Shown here one piece after another: positions 28,543 through 38,490 of a DNA stretch of 64,000 nt (position 1 is the first letter of the stretch; each line of letters begins with the position of its first letter). The position numbers and the translations under genes are program-made. The stretch is from Moritella yayanosii. GTDB taxonomy: Bacteria; Pseudomonadota; Gammaproteobacteria; Enterobacterales; Moritellaceae. The stretch lies in assembly GCF_900465055.1 (NCBI RefSeq), contig NZ_LS483250.1:1736001-1800000 (forward strand). The letters are read 5' to 3'. The notes beneath the pieces were generated by a model. It did no database searches, had not been told where the DNA came from, and was given only the letters and a program-made list of their open reading frames with translations.

Positions 28543-29322
28543 TTAATGACCTTCTACACCTTTGCTAAAGTGACGTTCTAAATATTTCAGTACAATTTCA
28601 CTCACCGTGGTAATCGCTAGATACACAAACGCAACGGGAATGAAAAACAGAAACGGTTCAAAGGTTGTCATCGCCGCTTCTTTCGCCAACTTAACCATAT
28701 CAGATAAGCCGATAATCGATACCAGCGCGGTGGTTTTAACCAACACTAACCAGTTGTTACCAATACCCGGCAGGGCAAAACGCATCATCTGTGGAAACAT
28801 CACACGACGGAATACCTGCCAGTCAGACATACCATAAGCGGTTGCGGCTTCTAATTGGCCTTTATCTACAGACAATAAAGCACCACGGAACGTCTCGCCC
28901 ATATAGGCACCAAAAATGAAACCAATCGTCAGCACACCGGCACTAAATTCATCGATATTAAAATACATACCATCTTCATAAAACGCCGATAATGTTAACC
29001 AGCCTTGTTCGATATAAAACGCATTGATGGCATAGGTTTCATGTAATTCGTATAGCCATTCCGAAAAATTATTGAGTCCGACTTGCAAGCCAAAATAAAT
29101 CAGCATCATTAACACCAGATCCGGCACACCACGGACTAAACTGGTATAAGACACAGCTAACACAGAAGCAATTTTACCACCGGAATAACGTGCCACGGCG
29201 GTAATCAGTCCGAGCAACACAGCAATGACTAATGAAAAGATGGCGAGTTTAACGGTCAATATAGCGCCATAAAAAATACCTGGCCCATAACCTTGAAGAT
29301 CTAACATAATATTCCCAGACAA
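28543..29322 (-). CDS. hisQ: Histidine/basic amino acid ABC permease, HisQ type
   Basis: A 259-residue permease partner of HisM, about 20 residues longer because of an insertion between helices 2 and 3 (about residues 75-120). The coupling loop is EAATAYGMSDWQVFRRVM, and SLVRGVPDLVLMMLIYFGLQ fits the family. The two permeases form the membrane channel of the importer. Confidence 0.85.
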   Translation of the reverse strand: MSGNIMLDLQGYGPGIFYGAILTVKLAIFSLVIAVLLGLITAVARYSGGKIASVLAVSYTSLVRGVPDLVLMMLIYFGLQVGLNNFSEWLYELHETYAINAFYIEQGWLTLSAFYEDGMYFNIDEFSAGVLTIGFIFGAYMGETFRGALLSVDKGQLEAATAYGMSDWQVFRRVMFPQMMRFALPGIGNNWLVLVKTTALVSIIGLSDMVKLAKEAAMTTFEPFLFFIPVAFVYLAITTVSEIVLKYLERHFSKGVEGH

Positions 29323-29421
29323 AGCAGTGGACGCTTGGCGGTCACTAATAGCCTTAACTAATCGTTTTCACTAAACGCCCATTGTTATTATCGTCATGCA
29401 CGCTGCGCAACGATAAAGAAA

Positions 29422-30183
29422 CTACATTTTAATACTGTAGCTAAAGTATTTAGCTTGGATAGTTTCGTATGTACCATCTGTTTTAATTTCTGCTAATACT
29501 TTATTGAATGTCGCGGCAAGTGATTTATCACGTTTACGCATTGCTACACCCATGCCTTCACCCAGTTGGAATGTATCGCCAACGGCTGCATAAGCGCCTT
29601 TTTTCTCAGGGATAAGTAACGTGGTATCACCGACTGGAAAATCCAGTAATACCATGTCTAAACGACCGCCTTCAAGATCAAGCAATAAGTCACCACTGGT
29701 GTTATAACGCTTAATTTTGTTATTGCTAGCATAATTCTCAGTGACATGTGTATCTTGTACTGTACCGCGCTGTACACCAATACGTAATTTTTTGAATGCG
29801 GCTTTATCTGCTACATCAAGTTTAAAGTCTGCTGCTGCAAACCAAGCGCTTGGTGTATTGTAATAAGGTTCAGAGAAAAGTACCTTCTTCTTACGCGCGT
29901 CAGTGATCGACATAGAAGAGAAAATAGCATCGTATTTACGTGATAATAAACCAGGAATAATACCGTCCCAAGATTGTACAACCCAAGTACAATTCCAATT
30001 AGCGCGTTTACAAACTTCATTACCTAAGTCGATTTCAAAACCGGTCAGCTCGCCATCTGGCGTTTTATATTCAAATGGCTTGTAAGGTGAATCAACCCCT
30101 AAACGAACATCCGTCCATTCTTTTGCTATTACAGCTGAAGAAAGCAATAAGCTTGTTGCAATGACGCAGGCTAATTTTTTCAT
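29422..30183 (-). CDS. hisJ: Periplasmic histidine/lysine-arginine-ornithine binding protein
   Basis: A 253-residue binding protein with a signal peptide ending AVIAKEW. The type II fold resembles HisJ/ArgT: VDSPYKPFEYKTPDGELTGF, EIDLGNEVCKRANWNCTWV, DAIFSSMSITDARKK, then VQRGTVQDTH. It delivers basic amino acids to HisQMP. The second lobe differs enough that the preferred ligand (histidine, arginine, lysine or ornithine) is open. Confidence 0.85.
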   Translation of the reverse strand: MKKLACVIATSLLLSSAVIAKEWTDVRLGVDSPYKPFEYKTPDGELTGFEIDLGNEVCKRANWNCTWVVQSWDGIIPGLLSRKYDAIFSSMSITDARKKKVLFSEPYYNTPSAWFAAADFKLDVADKAAFKKLRIGVQRGTVQDTHVTENYASNNKIKRYNTSGDLLLDLEGGRLDMVLLDFPVGDTTLLIPEKKGAYAAVGDTFQLGEGMGVAMRKRDKSLAATFNKVLAEIKTDGTYETIQAKYFSYSIKM

Positions 30184-30256
30184 AAGTATTTCCCTATTAT
30201 TATAATAAGATCAATCAATGATCCTGTGTTTGTAGTCGTTTTATTATAGTTATATT

Positions 30257-30340
30257 TGGCTAATATTTTGGTGTTAGCGCTGAATGTTTTGGTGCTAACG
30301 CTTAGTATTTTGGTGCCAGCTCTTAATATTTTGGAGCCAG
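30257..30340 (-). repeat. Four 21-bp tandem repeats across the 3' end of hisP
   Basis: Units at 30320-30340, 30299-30319, 30278-30298 and 30257-30277. On the minus strand each reads CT(G/A)GC(T/A)CCAAAATA-TAA-like and encodes LAPKY-stop or a variant. The first unit is the true end of hisP; the next copies lie after its stop codon, and three of the four units carry an in-frame stop. Confidence 0.85.
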
Positions 30341-31093
30341 AAATTGTTTAACACGTTCTGATTTTGGGTTATCAAATAATTCTTTCGGATCGCCCTGCTC
30401 TTCAATTTTACCTTGGTGTAAAAAGATAACCTGAGTGGATACATCACGTGCAAATGCCATTTCATGGGTCACGACTAGCATCGTTCTACCTTCTTCAGCT
30501 AGGCTTCGCATTACCCGTAATACTTCACCAACTAATTCAGGATCCAATGCGGAAGTGGGCTCATCAAATAACAACACTTCTGGTTCAACTGCCAGTGCAC
30601 GGGCAATCGCCACACGTTGTTTTTGACCACCAGAGAGCTGACTTGGGTAAACATCTTTTTTTTCCCATAAATCAACTTTCTTCAAATATTGTTCAGCACT
30701 TATCAATGCGTCGCTGCGCGAGAGACCCAAAACCTGAATTGGTGCTTCAATCACATTTTCAATGACCGTCATGTGCGACCATAAATTAAAGCCTTGAAAT
30801 ACCATGGCTAAACGTGAACGAATACGTTGAACTTGTTTTTTATTCGCGATAGTTCTATTACCGTCGCGTCCATCAATCATTTCGATTAATTCACCATTCA
30901 CCGAGATATCACCTGCGGTTGGCATTTCTAATAAATTAATACAACGTAAAAAGGTACTTTTACCAGAACCTGATGAACCGATAATCGAGATCACATCACC
31001 TTTATTCGCTGTCAGGTCAATACCTTTCAAGACTTCATTGTCACCAAACGATTTATGCAGGTTTCTAATTTCTAATGTGGGGCTACCGCTCAT
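30323..31093 (-). CDS. hisP: Histidine/basic amino acid ABC ATPase
   Basis: A 256-residue ATP-binding subunit. Walker A is [11 protein letters not shown], the signature is [16 protein letters not shown], and Walker B is [13 protein letters not shown]; the switch His lies in VTHEMAFA. It drives the HisQM importer. First gene of the set; hisJ follows 139 bp later, a gap that contains the tandem repeats. An ArgR-like site lies about 45 bp before the gene. Confidence 0.9.
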   Translation of the reverse strand: MSGSPTLEIRNLHKSFGDNEVLKGIDLTANKGDVISIIGSSGSGKSTFLRCINLLEMPTAGDISVNGELIEMIDGRDGNRTIANKKQVQRIRSRLAMVFQGFNLWSHMTVIENVIEAPIQVLGLSRSDALISAEQYLKKVDLWEKKDVYPSQLSGGQKQRVAIARALAVEPEVLLFDEPTSALDPELVGEVLRVMRSLAEEGRTMLVVTHEMAFARDVSTQVIFLHQGKIEEQGDPKELFDNPKSERVKQFLAPKY

Positions 31094-31137
31094 TTAACTC
31101 ATCCTAGAATATAATTGACCACAAAAAATTAATGCTC

Positions 31138-31151
31138 TGAATGATAAATCA
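31138..31151. promoter_or_regulatory. ArgR-like half-palindrome upstream of hisP
   Basis: TGAATGATAAATCA is one base swap from TGAAT-N4-ATTCA, the core of an Arg box. It lies 45 bp before hisP. A single weak site only. Confidence 0.25.
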
Positions 31152-31377
31152 AACCAATTATTTAATTTGTAATATAAATACAACATTCAACATAACAAAC
31201 TCAAAGAATATATGACACGAGGATGGATAAATTAAGATGTAACAACTAATTTAACATTCATGCAAAGAGTTAAATATCGACCAAAGTCAAAGGACAGAAA
31301 TAAATACCTATATGCTATATGCTTAAAAATATGATTTAAATTATCCAGCTTTCTGATTAAACATTCGTGTATTTATT

Positions 31378-31417
31378 AACAATCAAGTTGATAGTTTAAC
31401 AATAAAGTTGATAATTT
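31378..31417. repeat. Two 20-bp direct repeats in the hisP-DUF3360 spacer
   Basis: AACAATCAAGTTGATAGTTT is followed directly by a copy with two changes. They are in the 550-bp intergenic region 31094-31643, which holds no gene and is otherwise AT-rich. Confidence 0.6.
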
Positions 31418-31509
31418 AACTTATAACGTAACTAAATTACACAATATACCTACCTCAATCCCTAAAAAGCACCACATTCTGTAATAAAAAAACGCAACCG
31501 TGGCGATAA

Positions 31510-31551
31510 TTGATTTAAATCAATTACTATATGCTCCTATATAGGTAATAA
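31510..31551 (+). promoter_or_regulatory. FNR box and -10 element of the DUF3360-pfl promoter
   Basis: TTGATTTAAATCAA at 31510-31523 is a perfect TTGAT-N4-ATCAA FNR site. TAATAA at 31546-31551 would put the transcription start near 31558, centring the box about 41.5 bases upstream, the class II activator position. Confidence 0.75.
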
Positions 31552-31643
31552 TGCACACATAGATATTGCGTCGATAGCGTCAAGGATACGATTAATCACG
31601 GCGGCAACATAAAATTTCAACTTTAAGCAAAAATGAGGCATCT

Positions 31644-33188
31644 ATGTCTAAAGACAAAGATCAAAATAAAGATCAAGATCAAGATCAACAAAGCTATAAA
31701 CAGTTACACCGCCCAGCTTCTGATTTTTCAAGTCGTTCAGAATATCTTGATAATGAACTAAAGATCATGAATCCACGCCGTTGGAAGTTAAACCTTCCAG
31801 GCCGTGATTTCCGCTTTGAATGGGAAGATTTAGTTCCTGCAATTGCTGGCACTATCGGCATTATTGCAATGTACTCCGCGGTAATGATGTCTTGGGCTGA
31901 AGGTCTAACTGAAGCATGGGATCATGTTAACTTAGGTAAAGAATTTGCGATTGAAGTAGCACGTGTTGAAATGCTTATCCCAGCATTTCTTTTCTGTATT
32001 ATCGCATCAGGTTTTATTAATCCTCGCGCTAACCTTGCTGGTAACCACGGTCCAATGATCCCCTTAATTGGTGCCATTGCCCTTGCTGGTGCTCACCCTC
32101 TTGCATTAGCTATCTTACTTGGCGTATTCGGTCTATTACTCAGTTACTTTAAAGGTGGCTCTAAACTCGTCAACCTAACCAGTGAAGGTGTAGCAGGCGG
32201 TTTACTTGTTTTCCTCGGTTTTACCGGTGCTATGAGCCAAATTGACAGTATCCAATCTTGGGCAACAAGTATTGAGTCAGCAGACGTTGCAAAAGGCAGT
32301 ATGGGTTATGTTGGCCTTGTAGTTCTAGCAATCACAGTTGTACTTTATGCACTACTTGCACGAATCAACAAACGTTGGTTAGCAATCCCTGCTTGTGCAG
32401 TTACTGGGTTAATAGTGGCACTTGTACTAGGCGCAGGCTTCGATTTAACATTTGAAACTAAAATGGGTTTACCAAATCTAAACCCTGTTTACTGGTGGGG
32501 CTCTACGACTGAAGGTTGGATGCTTGGTTTACCAAACCTGCAACACTTTATTGCATCACTACCGTTTGCAATTCTAGCTGTGGCGATGTGGTCTCCAGAT
32601 TTCCTAGGTCACCGTATCTTCCAAGAACTGAACTATCCAAAAGGTTCAGAACGCGTACTAATGGATATTGATGATACAATGACAACATGTTCTATTCGTC
32701 AAATAGTCGGTACCGCTGTTGGTGGTGGTAACATCACTTCATCTTGGGGTACTTACATGATCCCAGCAGCCATTGCAAAGCGCCCAATTCCAGCAGGTTC
32801 CATCCTACTTGGTTCACTCTGTATCATTATCGCGATACTTGGTTTCCCAATGGACGTTGCGGTATGGCCTCCAGTAATGCGTGTTGCACTACTTGTAGGT
32901 GTTTTCTTACCGCTACTTGAAGCCGGTATGCAAATGATTAAAGATGCAAAAGCATCACAATCTGCGGGTATTTGTATCTTTGCTGCTGCCGTAGTTAACC
33001 CAGTTTTAGCTTGGGCGATGACTATGTTACTCGATAATAACGGCCTGATTGGTGATAAAGAGCGTGCGGCCAAACTGTCATTCGCTGACCGTATTGTTAT
33101 CCCATTGGGTGTATTAATTGTGTGCTTTGTAGCTATGCTTGCTGTAGGTATGCTTGAAGGTAAATACGGCATCCCAGCACTACTATAA
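31644..33188 (+). CDS. DUF3360 family membrane protein (putative permease)
   Basis: A 514-residue protein with about twelve helices, matching DUF3360, a group related to the xanthine/uracil/SulP-type permeases. After a charged Asp/Lys/Gln-rich head (KDKDQNKDQDQDQQ) come segments such as IPLIGAIALAGAHPLAL and the acidic MDIDDTMTTCSIRQIVGTAVG region, which are strongly patterned. The substrate is not known. It lies just before pflB, where many bacteria carry the formate channel gene focA, and behind an FNR box, so transport of a fermentation anion is a reasonable guess. Confidence 0.75.
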   Translation: MSKDKDQNKDQDQDQQSYKQLHRPASDFSSRSEYLDNELKIMNPRRWKLNLPGRDFRFEWEDLVPAIAGTIGIIAMYSAVMMSWAEGLTEAWDHVNLGKEFAIEVARVEMLIPAFLFCIIASGFINPRANLAGNHGPMIPLIGAIALAGAHPLALAILLGVFGLLLSYFKGGSKLVNLTSEGVAGGLLVFLGFTGAMSQIDSIQSWATSIESADVAKGSMGYVGLVVLAITVVLYALLARINKRWLAIPACAVTGLIVALVLGAGFDLTFETKMGLPNLNPVYWWGSTTEGWMLGLPNLQHFIASLPFAILAVAMWSPDFLGHRIFQELNYPKGSERVLMDIDDTMTTCSIRQIVGTAVGGGNITSSWGTYMIPAAIAKRPIPAGSILLGSLCIIIAILGFPMDVAVWPPVMRVALLVGVFLPLLEAGMQMIKDAKASQSAGICIFAAAVVNPVLAWAMTMLLDNNGLIGDKERAAKLSFADRIVIPLGVLIVCFVAMLAVGMLEGKYGIPALL

Positions 33189-33205
33189 TACCTTAAGGTA
33201 AGTAA

Positions 33206-33226
33206 GGATGGGCATCTGGCCCATCC
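33206..33226 (+). terminator. Hairpin between DUF3360 gene and pflB
   Basis: An 8-bp perfect stem (GGATGGGC / GCCCATCC) with a 5-base loop, 18 bp after the DUF3360 stop. There is no T run, so it is more likely an mRNA stabilising or partial stop element than a full terminator. Confidence 0.45.
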
Positions 33227-33389
33227 TCACAAAGACTAAATATCTATATAAATATTGGTTTAATATAAATAACTAAAATACTTATTTATATAATTATTTT
33301 CATAATACAGTACTGTTTACTCCAAAATGATATAACTAATTCGATGACGAGTTAACAGTGAATTTTGCTACTAAAAGGTAGGTTTATAC

Positions 33390-35669
33390 ATGACCGAACA
33401 AACAATTTTTTCTCAAGCATGGAAAGGTTTCACCACTGGCAAATGGACAAACGAAGTTAACTTACGTGATTTCATCCAGAAAAACTACACAGAATTTACC
33501 GGTGATGAGTCTTTCCTAGCGGATGCGACTCCAGCAACAGATACGCTTTGGAATAATGTCATGGAAGGCATTAAAATCGAAAACAGCACCCATGCGCCAC
33601 TTGATTTTGATACTTCTATTCCATCAACAATTACCTCACATGCCGCGGGTTACATTGACCAAGGTCTAGAAACCATTGTTGGCCTACAAACTGAAAAACC
33701 GCTAAAACGTGCCATTATCGCTAACGGCGGTATTCGTATGGTTGAAGGTTCTTGTAAAGCATATGGCAAAGAACTCGATCCAGTAACCAAGAAAATCTTC
33801 TCTGAATACCGTAAAACACACAACCAAGGTGTATTTGACGTTTACACAAGCGACATCATGAAATGTCGTAAGTCAGGTATTCTCACTGGTTTACCAGATG
33901 CATACGGTCGTGGTCGTATCATTGGTGATTACCGTCGGGTGGCTGTATACGGCATCGACTTCCTAATGAAAGATAAATTTGCTCAGCAAAAATCATTAGA
34001 AGCGAAGTTCTACTCCGGTGAAGACCTAGAAGCAACAATGCGTTTACGCGAAGAGATCTCTGAACAATACCGTGCACTTGGCCAAATCAAAGAAATGGCA
34101 GCAACTTACGGTTTCGATATTGCAGGCCCTGCAACATCAGCCAAAGAAGCAGTGCAGTGGACTTACTTCGGCTACCTAGCAGCAGTTAAATCTCAAAATG
34201 GCGCAGCCATGAGCTTCGGCCGAGTATCTACCTTCTTAGATATCTATATCGAACGTGATCTAGCCGCGGGTATCATCACGGAATCTGATGCACAGGAAAT
34301 GATCGATCACCTAGTAATGAAACTACGTATGGTACGTTTCTTACGTACGCCAGAATACGATGAGCTATTCTCTGGTGACCCAATCTGGGCAACAGAAACT
34401 ATCGCTGGTATGGGTACTGATGGCCGTTCACTGGTAACAAAATCATCATTCCGTTTCCTACATACGCAATATACAATGGGTCCTTCACCAGAGCCAAACA
34501 TCACTATCCTTTGGGCTGAACACTTACCATTACACTTCAAACGCTACTGTGCGAAAGTATCCATTGATACCTCGTCAATCCAGTACGAAAATGATGATTT
34601 AATGCGTACCGACTTCGACAATGATGACTATGCAATTGCTTGTTGTGTATCACCAATGATCGTGGGTAAACAAATGCAGTTCTTCGGCGCACGTACTAAC
34701 CTTGCGAAAGCATTGTTATATACAATCAATGGTGGCGTAGATGAAAAACTTAAAATCCAAGTTGGTCCTGTGGTCGACAAGATCACTGATGAAGTACTTA
34801 ACTACGAAGATGTCACCGCACGTTTAGACAAGATGATGGATTGGTTAGCAACAACTTATGTTACTGCGCTAAATTCAATTCACTATTCACACGACAAATA
34901 CTCGTATGAAGCATCACTCATGGCATTACATGATCGTGACGTAGAACGTACGATGGCATGTGGTATCGCTGGTCTATCTGTTACTGCTGATTCACTTTCT
35001 GCAATTAAATATGCGAAAGTAAAACCGATTCGTGATGAAAACGGTATTGCTATCGACTTTGAAATCGAAGGTGATTACCCTAAATTTGGTAACAACGATT
35101 CACGTGTAGATGATATCGCTTGTGACCTTGTTGAGACCTTCATGAAGAAAGTGTCTAGTCACAAAATGTACCGTGATGCGAAACCAACACAGTCAGTACT
35201 AACAATTACATCAAACGTAGTATACGGTAAGAAAACGGGTTCAACACCCGATGGCCGTCGTGCCGGCGCACCATTCGCACCGGGTGCAAACCCAATGCAT
35301 GGTCGTGATGAAAAAGGCGCCATCGCAGCCCTAACATCCGTTGCAAAACTACCGTTTGAATACGCCAAAGATGGTATCTCTTATACTTTCTCTATCGTAC
35401 CAAACGCACTCGGTAAAACTGACGATACCCGTCGTACTAACCTTGCTGGTTTGATGGACGGTTATTTCAAGCACAGCAGTGCGATTGAAGGTGGTCAGCA
35501 TTTAAACGTCAATGTGATGGATCGTGAAATGTTACTTGATGCGATTAAGCACCCTGAAAAATACCCACAACTAACCATTCGGGTGTCTGGTTACGCGGTG
35601 CGTTTCAACTCGCTAACACCTGAACAGCAACAAGACGTGGTCACACGAACATTCCAACAGTCATTCTAA
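33390..35669 (+). CDS. pflB: Pyruvate formate-lyase
   Basis: A 759-residue glycyl-radical enzyme that splits pyruvate with CoA into acetyl-CoA and formate without oxygen. The catalytic cysteine pair is in [20 protein letters not shown] and the radical glycine is in [10 protein letters not shown] near the C-terminus. Length and ends match E. coli PflB. AAGGTAGG precedes ATG 33390. It sits with the DUF3360 gene upstream and pflA downstream, after a terminator. Confidence 0.97.
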   Translation: MTEQTIFSQAWKGFTTGKWTNEVNLRDFIQKNYTEFTGDESFLADATPATDTLWNNVMEGIKIENSTHAPLDFDTSIPSTITSHAAGYIDQGLETIVGLQTEKPLKRAIIANGGIRMVEGSCKAYGKELDPVTKKIFSEYRKTHNQGVFDVYTSDIMKCRKSGILTGLPDAYGRGRIIGDYRRVAVYGIDFLMKDKFAQQKSLEAKFYSGEDLEATMRLREEISEQYRALGQIKEMAATYGFDIAGPATSAKEAVQWTYFGYLAAVKSQNGAAMSFGRVSTFLDIYIERDLAAGIITESDAQEMIDHLVMKLRMVRFLRTPEYDELFSGDPIWATETIAGMGTDGRSLVTKSSFRFLHTQYTMGPSPEPNITILWAEHLPLHFKRYCAKVSIDTSSIQYENDDLMRTDFDNDDYAIACCVSPMIVGKQMQFFGARTNLAKALLYTINGGVDEKLKIQVGPVVDKITDEVLNYEDVTARLDKMMDWLATTYVTALNSIHYSHDKYSYEASLMALHDRDVERTMACGIAGLSVTADSLSAIKYAKVKPIRDENGIAIDFEIEGDYPKFGNNDSRVDDIACDLVETFMKKVSSHKMYRDAKPTQSVLTITSNVVYGKKTGSTPDGRRAGAPFAPGANPMHGRDEKGAIAALTSVAKLPFEYAKDGISYTFSIVPNALGKTDDTRRTNLAGLMDGYFKHSSAIEGGQHLNVNVMDREMLLDAIKHPEKYPQLTIRVSGYAVRFNSLTPEQQQDVVTRTFQQSF

Positions 35670-35725
35670 GACTGGCAAGAATTACGCTATAGAATATAAC
35701 CATCGGTTGTTTTTATAGCGACAAG

Positions 35726-35756
35726 AAAAAAGCCTTACACCTGTAAGGCTTTTTTA
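35726..35756 (+). terminator. Terminator after pflB
   Basis: AAAAAAGCCTTAC / GTAAGGCTTTTTT stem with a short loop and T run, 57 bp after the pflB stop and before pflA. Confidence 0.85.
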
Positions 35757-35794
35757 TTTATAATAACTGTATAGCCCTATCTTTTGGAAATATT

Positions 35795-36571
35795 ATGTCG
35801 CTTATTAAGTCTATTGATTCTACCGAGTTATGTAGCACAATCGGACGCATTCATTCTACTGAATCTTTTGGCTCCGTAGATGGACCAGGTATTCGTTACA
35901 TCGTTTTCATGCAAGGCTGCTTAATGCGTTGCCTGTATTGTCACAACCGTGATTCATGGGATTTGCATTCAGGTAAAGAAACAACCGTTGATGAATTAAT
36001 GCGTGAACTTATTTCATACAAGGCATTTATGCTAGCAACAGGTGGGGGTGTAACAGCATCAGGCGGCGAAGCAATGCTACAGCCTGAATTTGTCCGTGAT
36101 TTTTTCACTGCAGCGCAAGCCGAAGGGGTTAACACTTGCTTGGATACTAACGGCTATATTCGTAAATACAGCGACGTGATTGACGAAGTACTCGATGTTA
36201 CTGACTTAGTGATGTTGGATTTAAAGCAAATGAACGACAACATTCACCAACAATTAACGGGGGTGAGTAACAAGCGTACGTTAGAATTTGCCGAGTATTT
36301 AGAAAAACGTAATCAAAAAACCTGGATACGTTATGTGGTGGTACCCGGTTATACCGATGATGATGCATCTGCACATCAGTTGGGTAAATTTATTCAACAC
36401 ATGAGTAATATTGAGAAAGTGGAATTGCTGCCTTACCACGAACTTGGTCTGCATAAATGGAAAACCATGGGCTATGATTACCCGCTTGATGGTGTGCCAC
36501 CACCGAGTAAAGACACCATGGACCGCATTCAAAACATCTTATTAGAATACAAAGATAATGTAATTTATTAA
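35795..36571 (+). CDS. pflA: Pyruvate formate-lyase activating enzyme
   Basis: A 258-residue radical SAM enzyme that makes the glycyl radical in PflB. The iron-sulphur motif [15 protein letters not shown] (CX3CX2C) follows [16 protein letters not shown], both typical. It also has the [11 protein letters not shown] motif. ATG 35795 is preceded by GGAAAT. The pflB terminator lies between the genes, so pflA may have its own promoter or rely on read-through. Confidence 0.95.
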   Translation: MSLIKSIDSTELCSTIGRIHSTESFGSVDGPGIRYIVFMQGCLMRCLYCHNRDSWDLHSGKETTVDELMRELISYKAFMLATGGGVTASGGEAMLQPEFVRDFFTAAQAEGVNTCLDTNGYIRKYSDVIDEVLDVTDLVMLDLKQMNDNIHQQLTGVSNKRTLEFAEYLEKRNQKTWIRYVVVPGYTDDDASAHQLGKFIQHMSNIEKVELLPYHELGLHKWKTMGYDYPLDGVPPPSKDTMDRIQNILLEYKDNVIY

Positions 36572-36594
36572 TCGTCCAAAGCGCATTCTATTGC

Positions 36595-36630
36595 AAACCG
36601 ATCCTAGCGCTATGCTATGATCGGTTTTTT
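36595..36630 (+). terminator. Terminator after pflA
   Basis: A 9-bp outer stem (AAACCGATC / GATCGGTTT) with an inner TAGC/GCTA pair and a run of T. Confidence 0.8.
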
Positions 36631-36673
36631 GTTTTAGCCTTTTAGCTAATCGCCATCAGAATAATGAGATCAC

Positions 36674-37507
36674 ATGAACTACCTCTGCCCTATCTGCGCT
36701 CGCCCTTTATCTGCACAAGACCAAAGTCTAGTTTGCGAGCAACGCCACCAATTTGATTTAGCAAAAGAAGGTTACGTAAACCTGCTGCCAGTGCAAAACA
36801 AAAAATCAAAGAATCCGGGTGACAACAAAGAGATGATGCAAGCGCGGCGTGAATTTCTGGACCAAGGCTTTTATCAATCACTATCCGACAAGGTTAATAG
36901 CATTGCTCAGCAAGCGTTAATCACGGTCAACGCTCCTAACATTCTCGACCTAGGCTGTGGCGAAGGTTACTATACGCATCGTTTAGCGCAAGTCATGGCG
37001 GCTATGTCGGATGCTAATACAGCACCCAACATAGCGGGTTTAGATATTTCTAAGTCGGCAATTCGTTTCGCAGCAAAGCGTTATAAAACGATCAGTTTTT
37101 GTGTGGCCAGTGCTTACAACGCCCCATTCGCCGATGCCAGCCAAGATTTAGTGATCCGTATTTATGCGCCATCACAAGATGCTGAATTAGCTCGTATTAT
37201 TAAAGTCGGCGGTTACTTGCTTACCGTGACGCCTGCTGCCGAGCATTTGTTTGAATTGAAACAGAAAATTTATCAAACCCCTGAAAAGCATGACATGAGC
37301 ATCGAACCAATTGCAGGGTTTGAGGTAGTTGAACAACAACGTTTGACACAAGAGATCACACTGACACAAGCCAAAGACAGTAAAAACCTACTGGAAATGA
37401 CGCCACTGGCGTGGAAGATGAGTGACGAGCAAAAAGCGCAATTATACGCCACCGATTTAACGTTAACGCTGGACTTTAACATCACCCTTTATAAGCGTAC
37501 CGCATAA
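36674..37507 (+). CDS. rlmA: 23S rRNA (guanine-N1)-methyltransferase RlmA
   Basis: A 277-residue enzyme that methylates G745 of 23S rRNA using SAM. An N-terminal zinc finger (CPIC near residue 5, then C and H in VCEQRHQFD) is followed by KEGYVNLLPVQNKKSKNPGD, the family segment, and the SAM motif ILDLGCGEGYYT. Length and motif order match E. coli RlmA. It reads away from the pfl genes and probably has its own promoter. Confidence 0.92.
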   Translation: MNYLCPICARPLSAQDQSLVCEQRHQFDLAKEGYVNLLPVQNKKSKNPGDNKEMMQARREFLDQGFYQSLSDKVNSIAQQALITVNAPNILDLGCGEGYYTHRLAQVMAAMSDANTAPNIAGLDISKSAIRFAAKRYKTISFCVASAYNAPFADASQDLVIRIYAPSQDAELARIIKVGGYLLTVTPAAEHLFELKQKIYQTPEKHDMSIEPIAGFEVVEQQRLTQEITLTQAKDSKNLLEMTPLAWKMSDEQKAQLYATDLTLTLDFNITLYKRTA

Positions 37508-37564
37508 CGCTTTCGCAACGCAACGCATACACAGTCCGCCACATAACAGCCTCATTTAAAAGAC

Positions 37565-37603
37565 AAAAAAATACCGATATTAACCATAATATCGGTATTT
37601 TTT
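37565..37603. terminator. Bidirectional terminator between rlmA and yfbV
   Basis: A near-perfect 15-bp inverted repeat (AAAAAATACCGATAT / ATATCGGTATTTTTT) with T runs on both strands between convergent genes. Confidence 0.88.
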
Positions 37604-37642
37604 GTGCCTATGTAAGCCAACGTCTCAGTCATAAAGCGTCGA

Positions 37643-38080
37643 TTACTTAACCGTGAATGCCTTATCCATACGCTTAAATGCACTTCCTAAAATATCAGCC
37701 AATTCACTGTAATGCGGATTTTTTTTGGCTGGTTCAAGTTCACAACCTTGCGTAACTAACCCTTGATAAAGCTCATGATACCAACTTGCTAATGACACAG
37801 GTAATAACTCGCCAGAACGTTTACCTAACCAGAACAAACCTTGTATTGGTAGTGTAATAAATAATAATGCAATGGCAATACTGGCGGGTAATTGCTGCAT
37901 GTCACCATATAAATACTGCATCATCACGGTTAAAATGGCTAATGGCGGCATCGTCTTAAAGCCAAGCTTCGTAGCCGCAATAACTCTATTTTCAGGAAAA
38001 CGCGCAGCCAGTTCTTTTTTCATCGGCCAGCGCTGCATATAATGTTGACCTTTATATAAGGTATTTTTAAATACACTCAT
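37643..38080 (-). CDS. yfbV: YfbV/UPF0208 membrane protein
   Basis: A 145-residue inner-membrane protein with two helices, close to E. coli YfbV (MSVFKNTLYKGQHYMQRWP, then ALLFITLPIQGLFWLGKRS). In E. coli it has been linked to keeping the Ter macrodomain apart. ATG 38080 is chosen: GGAGGATG lies before it and the protein then starts as in the family; an upstream ATG at 38104 is not needed. The yfbV-ackA-pta order is the same as in E. coli. Confidence 0.88.
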   Translation of the reverse strand: MSVFKNTLYKGQHYMQRWPMKKELAARFPENRVIAATKLGFKTMPPLAILTVMMQYLYGDMQQLPASIAIALLFITLPIQGLFWLGKRSGELLPVSLASWYHELYQGLVTQGCELEPAKKNPHYSELADILGSAFKRMDKAFTVK

Positions 38081-38260
38081 CAGCATCCTCCTGTCAAAAG
38101 ACAAATTTACTATAGTTCAAACCATACACTATGTCATGGTGCAGGTAAAATAGTATATCCATGTTACGTTGATGGTTTAGATCAACTTTATTACAAATAT
38201 ACTTTGAGATATCGCCCCATAGCAAGTAAACTATGCACCAGTTAACACTTTTAGGTAAAA

Positions 38261-38280
38261 TGTGAGTGACATGACTCACA
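38261..38280. promoter_or_regulatory. Palindrome upstream of ackA, CRP-like
   Basis: TGTGAGT-N6-ACTCACA. Within it AGTGA-N6-TCACA (38265-38280) is one base from a CRP site. The 38105-38490 interval also has a 7-bp hairpin GTCGTAG-CAA-CTACGAC (38332-38348) in the likely ackA leader, and TTGAT-N7-ATCAA around 38169, which has the wrong spacing for FNR. No gene is seen there. Confidence 0.35.
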
Positions 38281-38490
38281 GTTTTAGAAAGTTGTCATTT
38301 CTTTAAGATGGATACTTAGTAACGAACATTCGTCGTAGCAACTACGACATCGTACGTGAAAATGACAGTGTCAGCCAATTTACTAAGCACAGACAATATC
38401 TCTGCTTTAATAAAGATACGATACCTAAGCCAATATCGCTAGGATTGTTATCAGTTATTTTATTGATTATTTCATAATAGGTTTTTACGC

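Noticed and set aside
38169-38185. TTGAT-N7-ATCAA upstream of ackA as an FNR site
   Set aside because: The spacing is seven, not four, bases.
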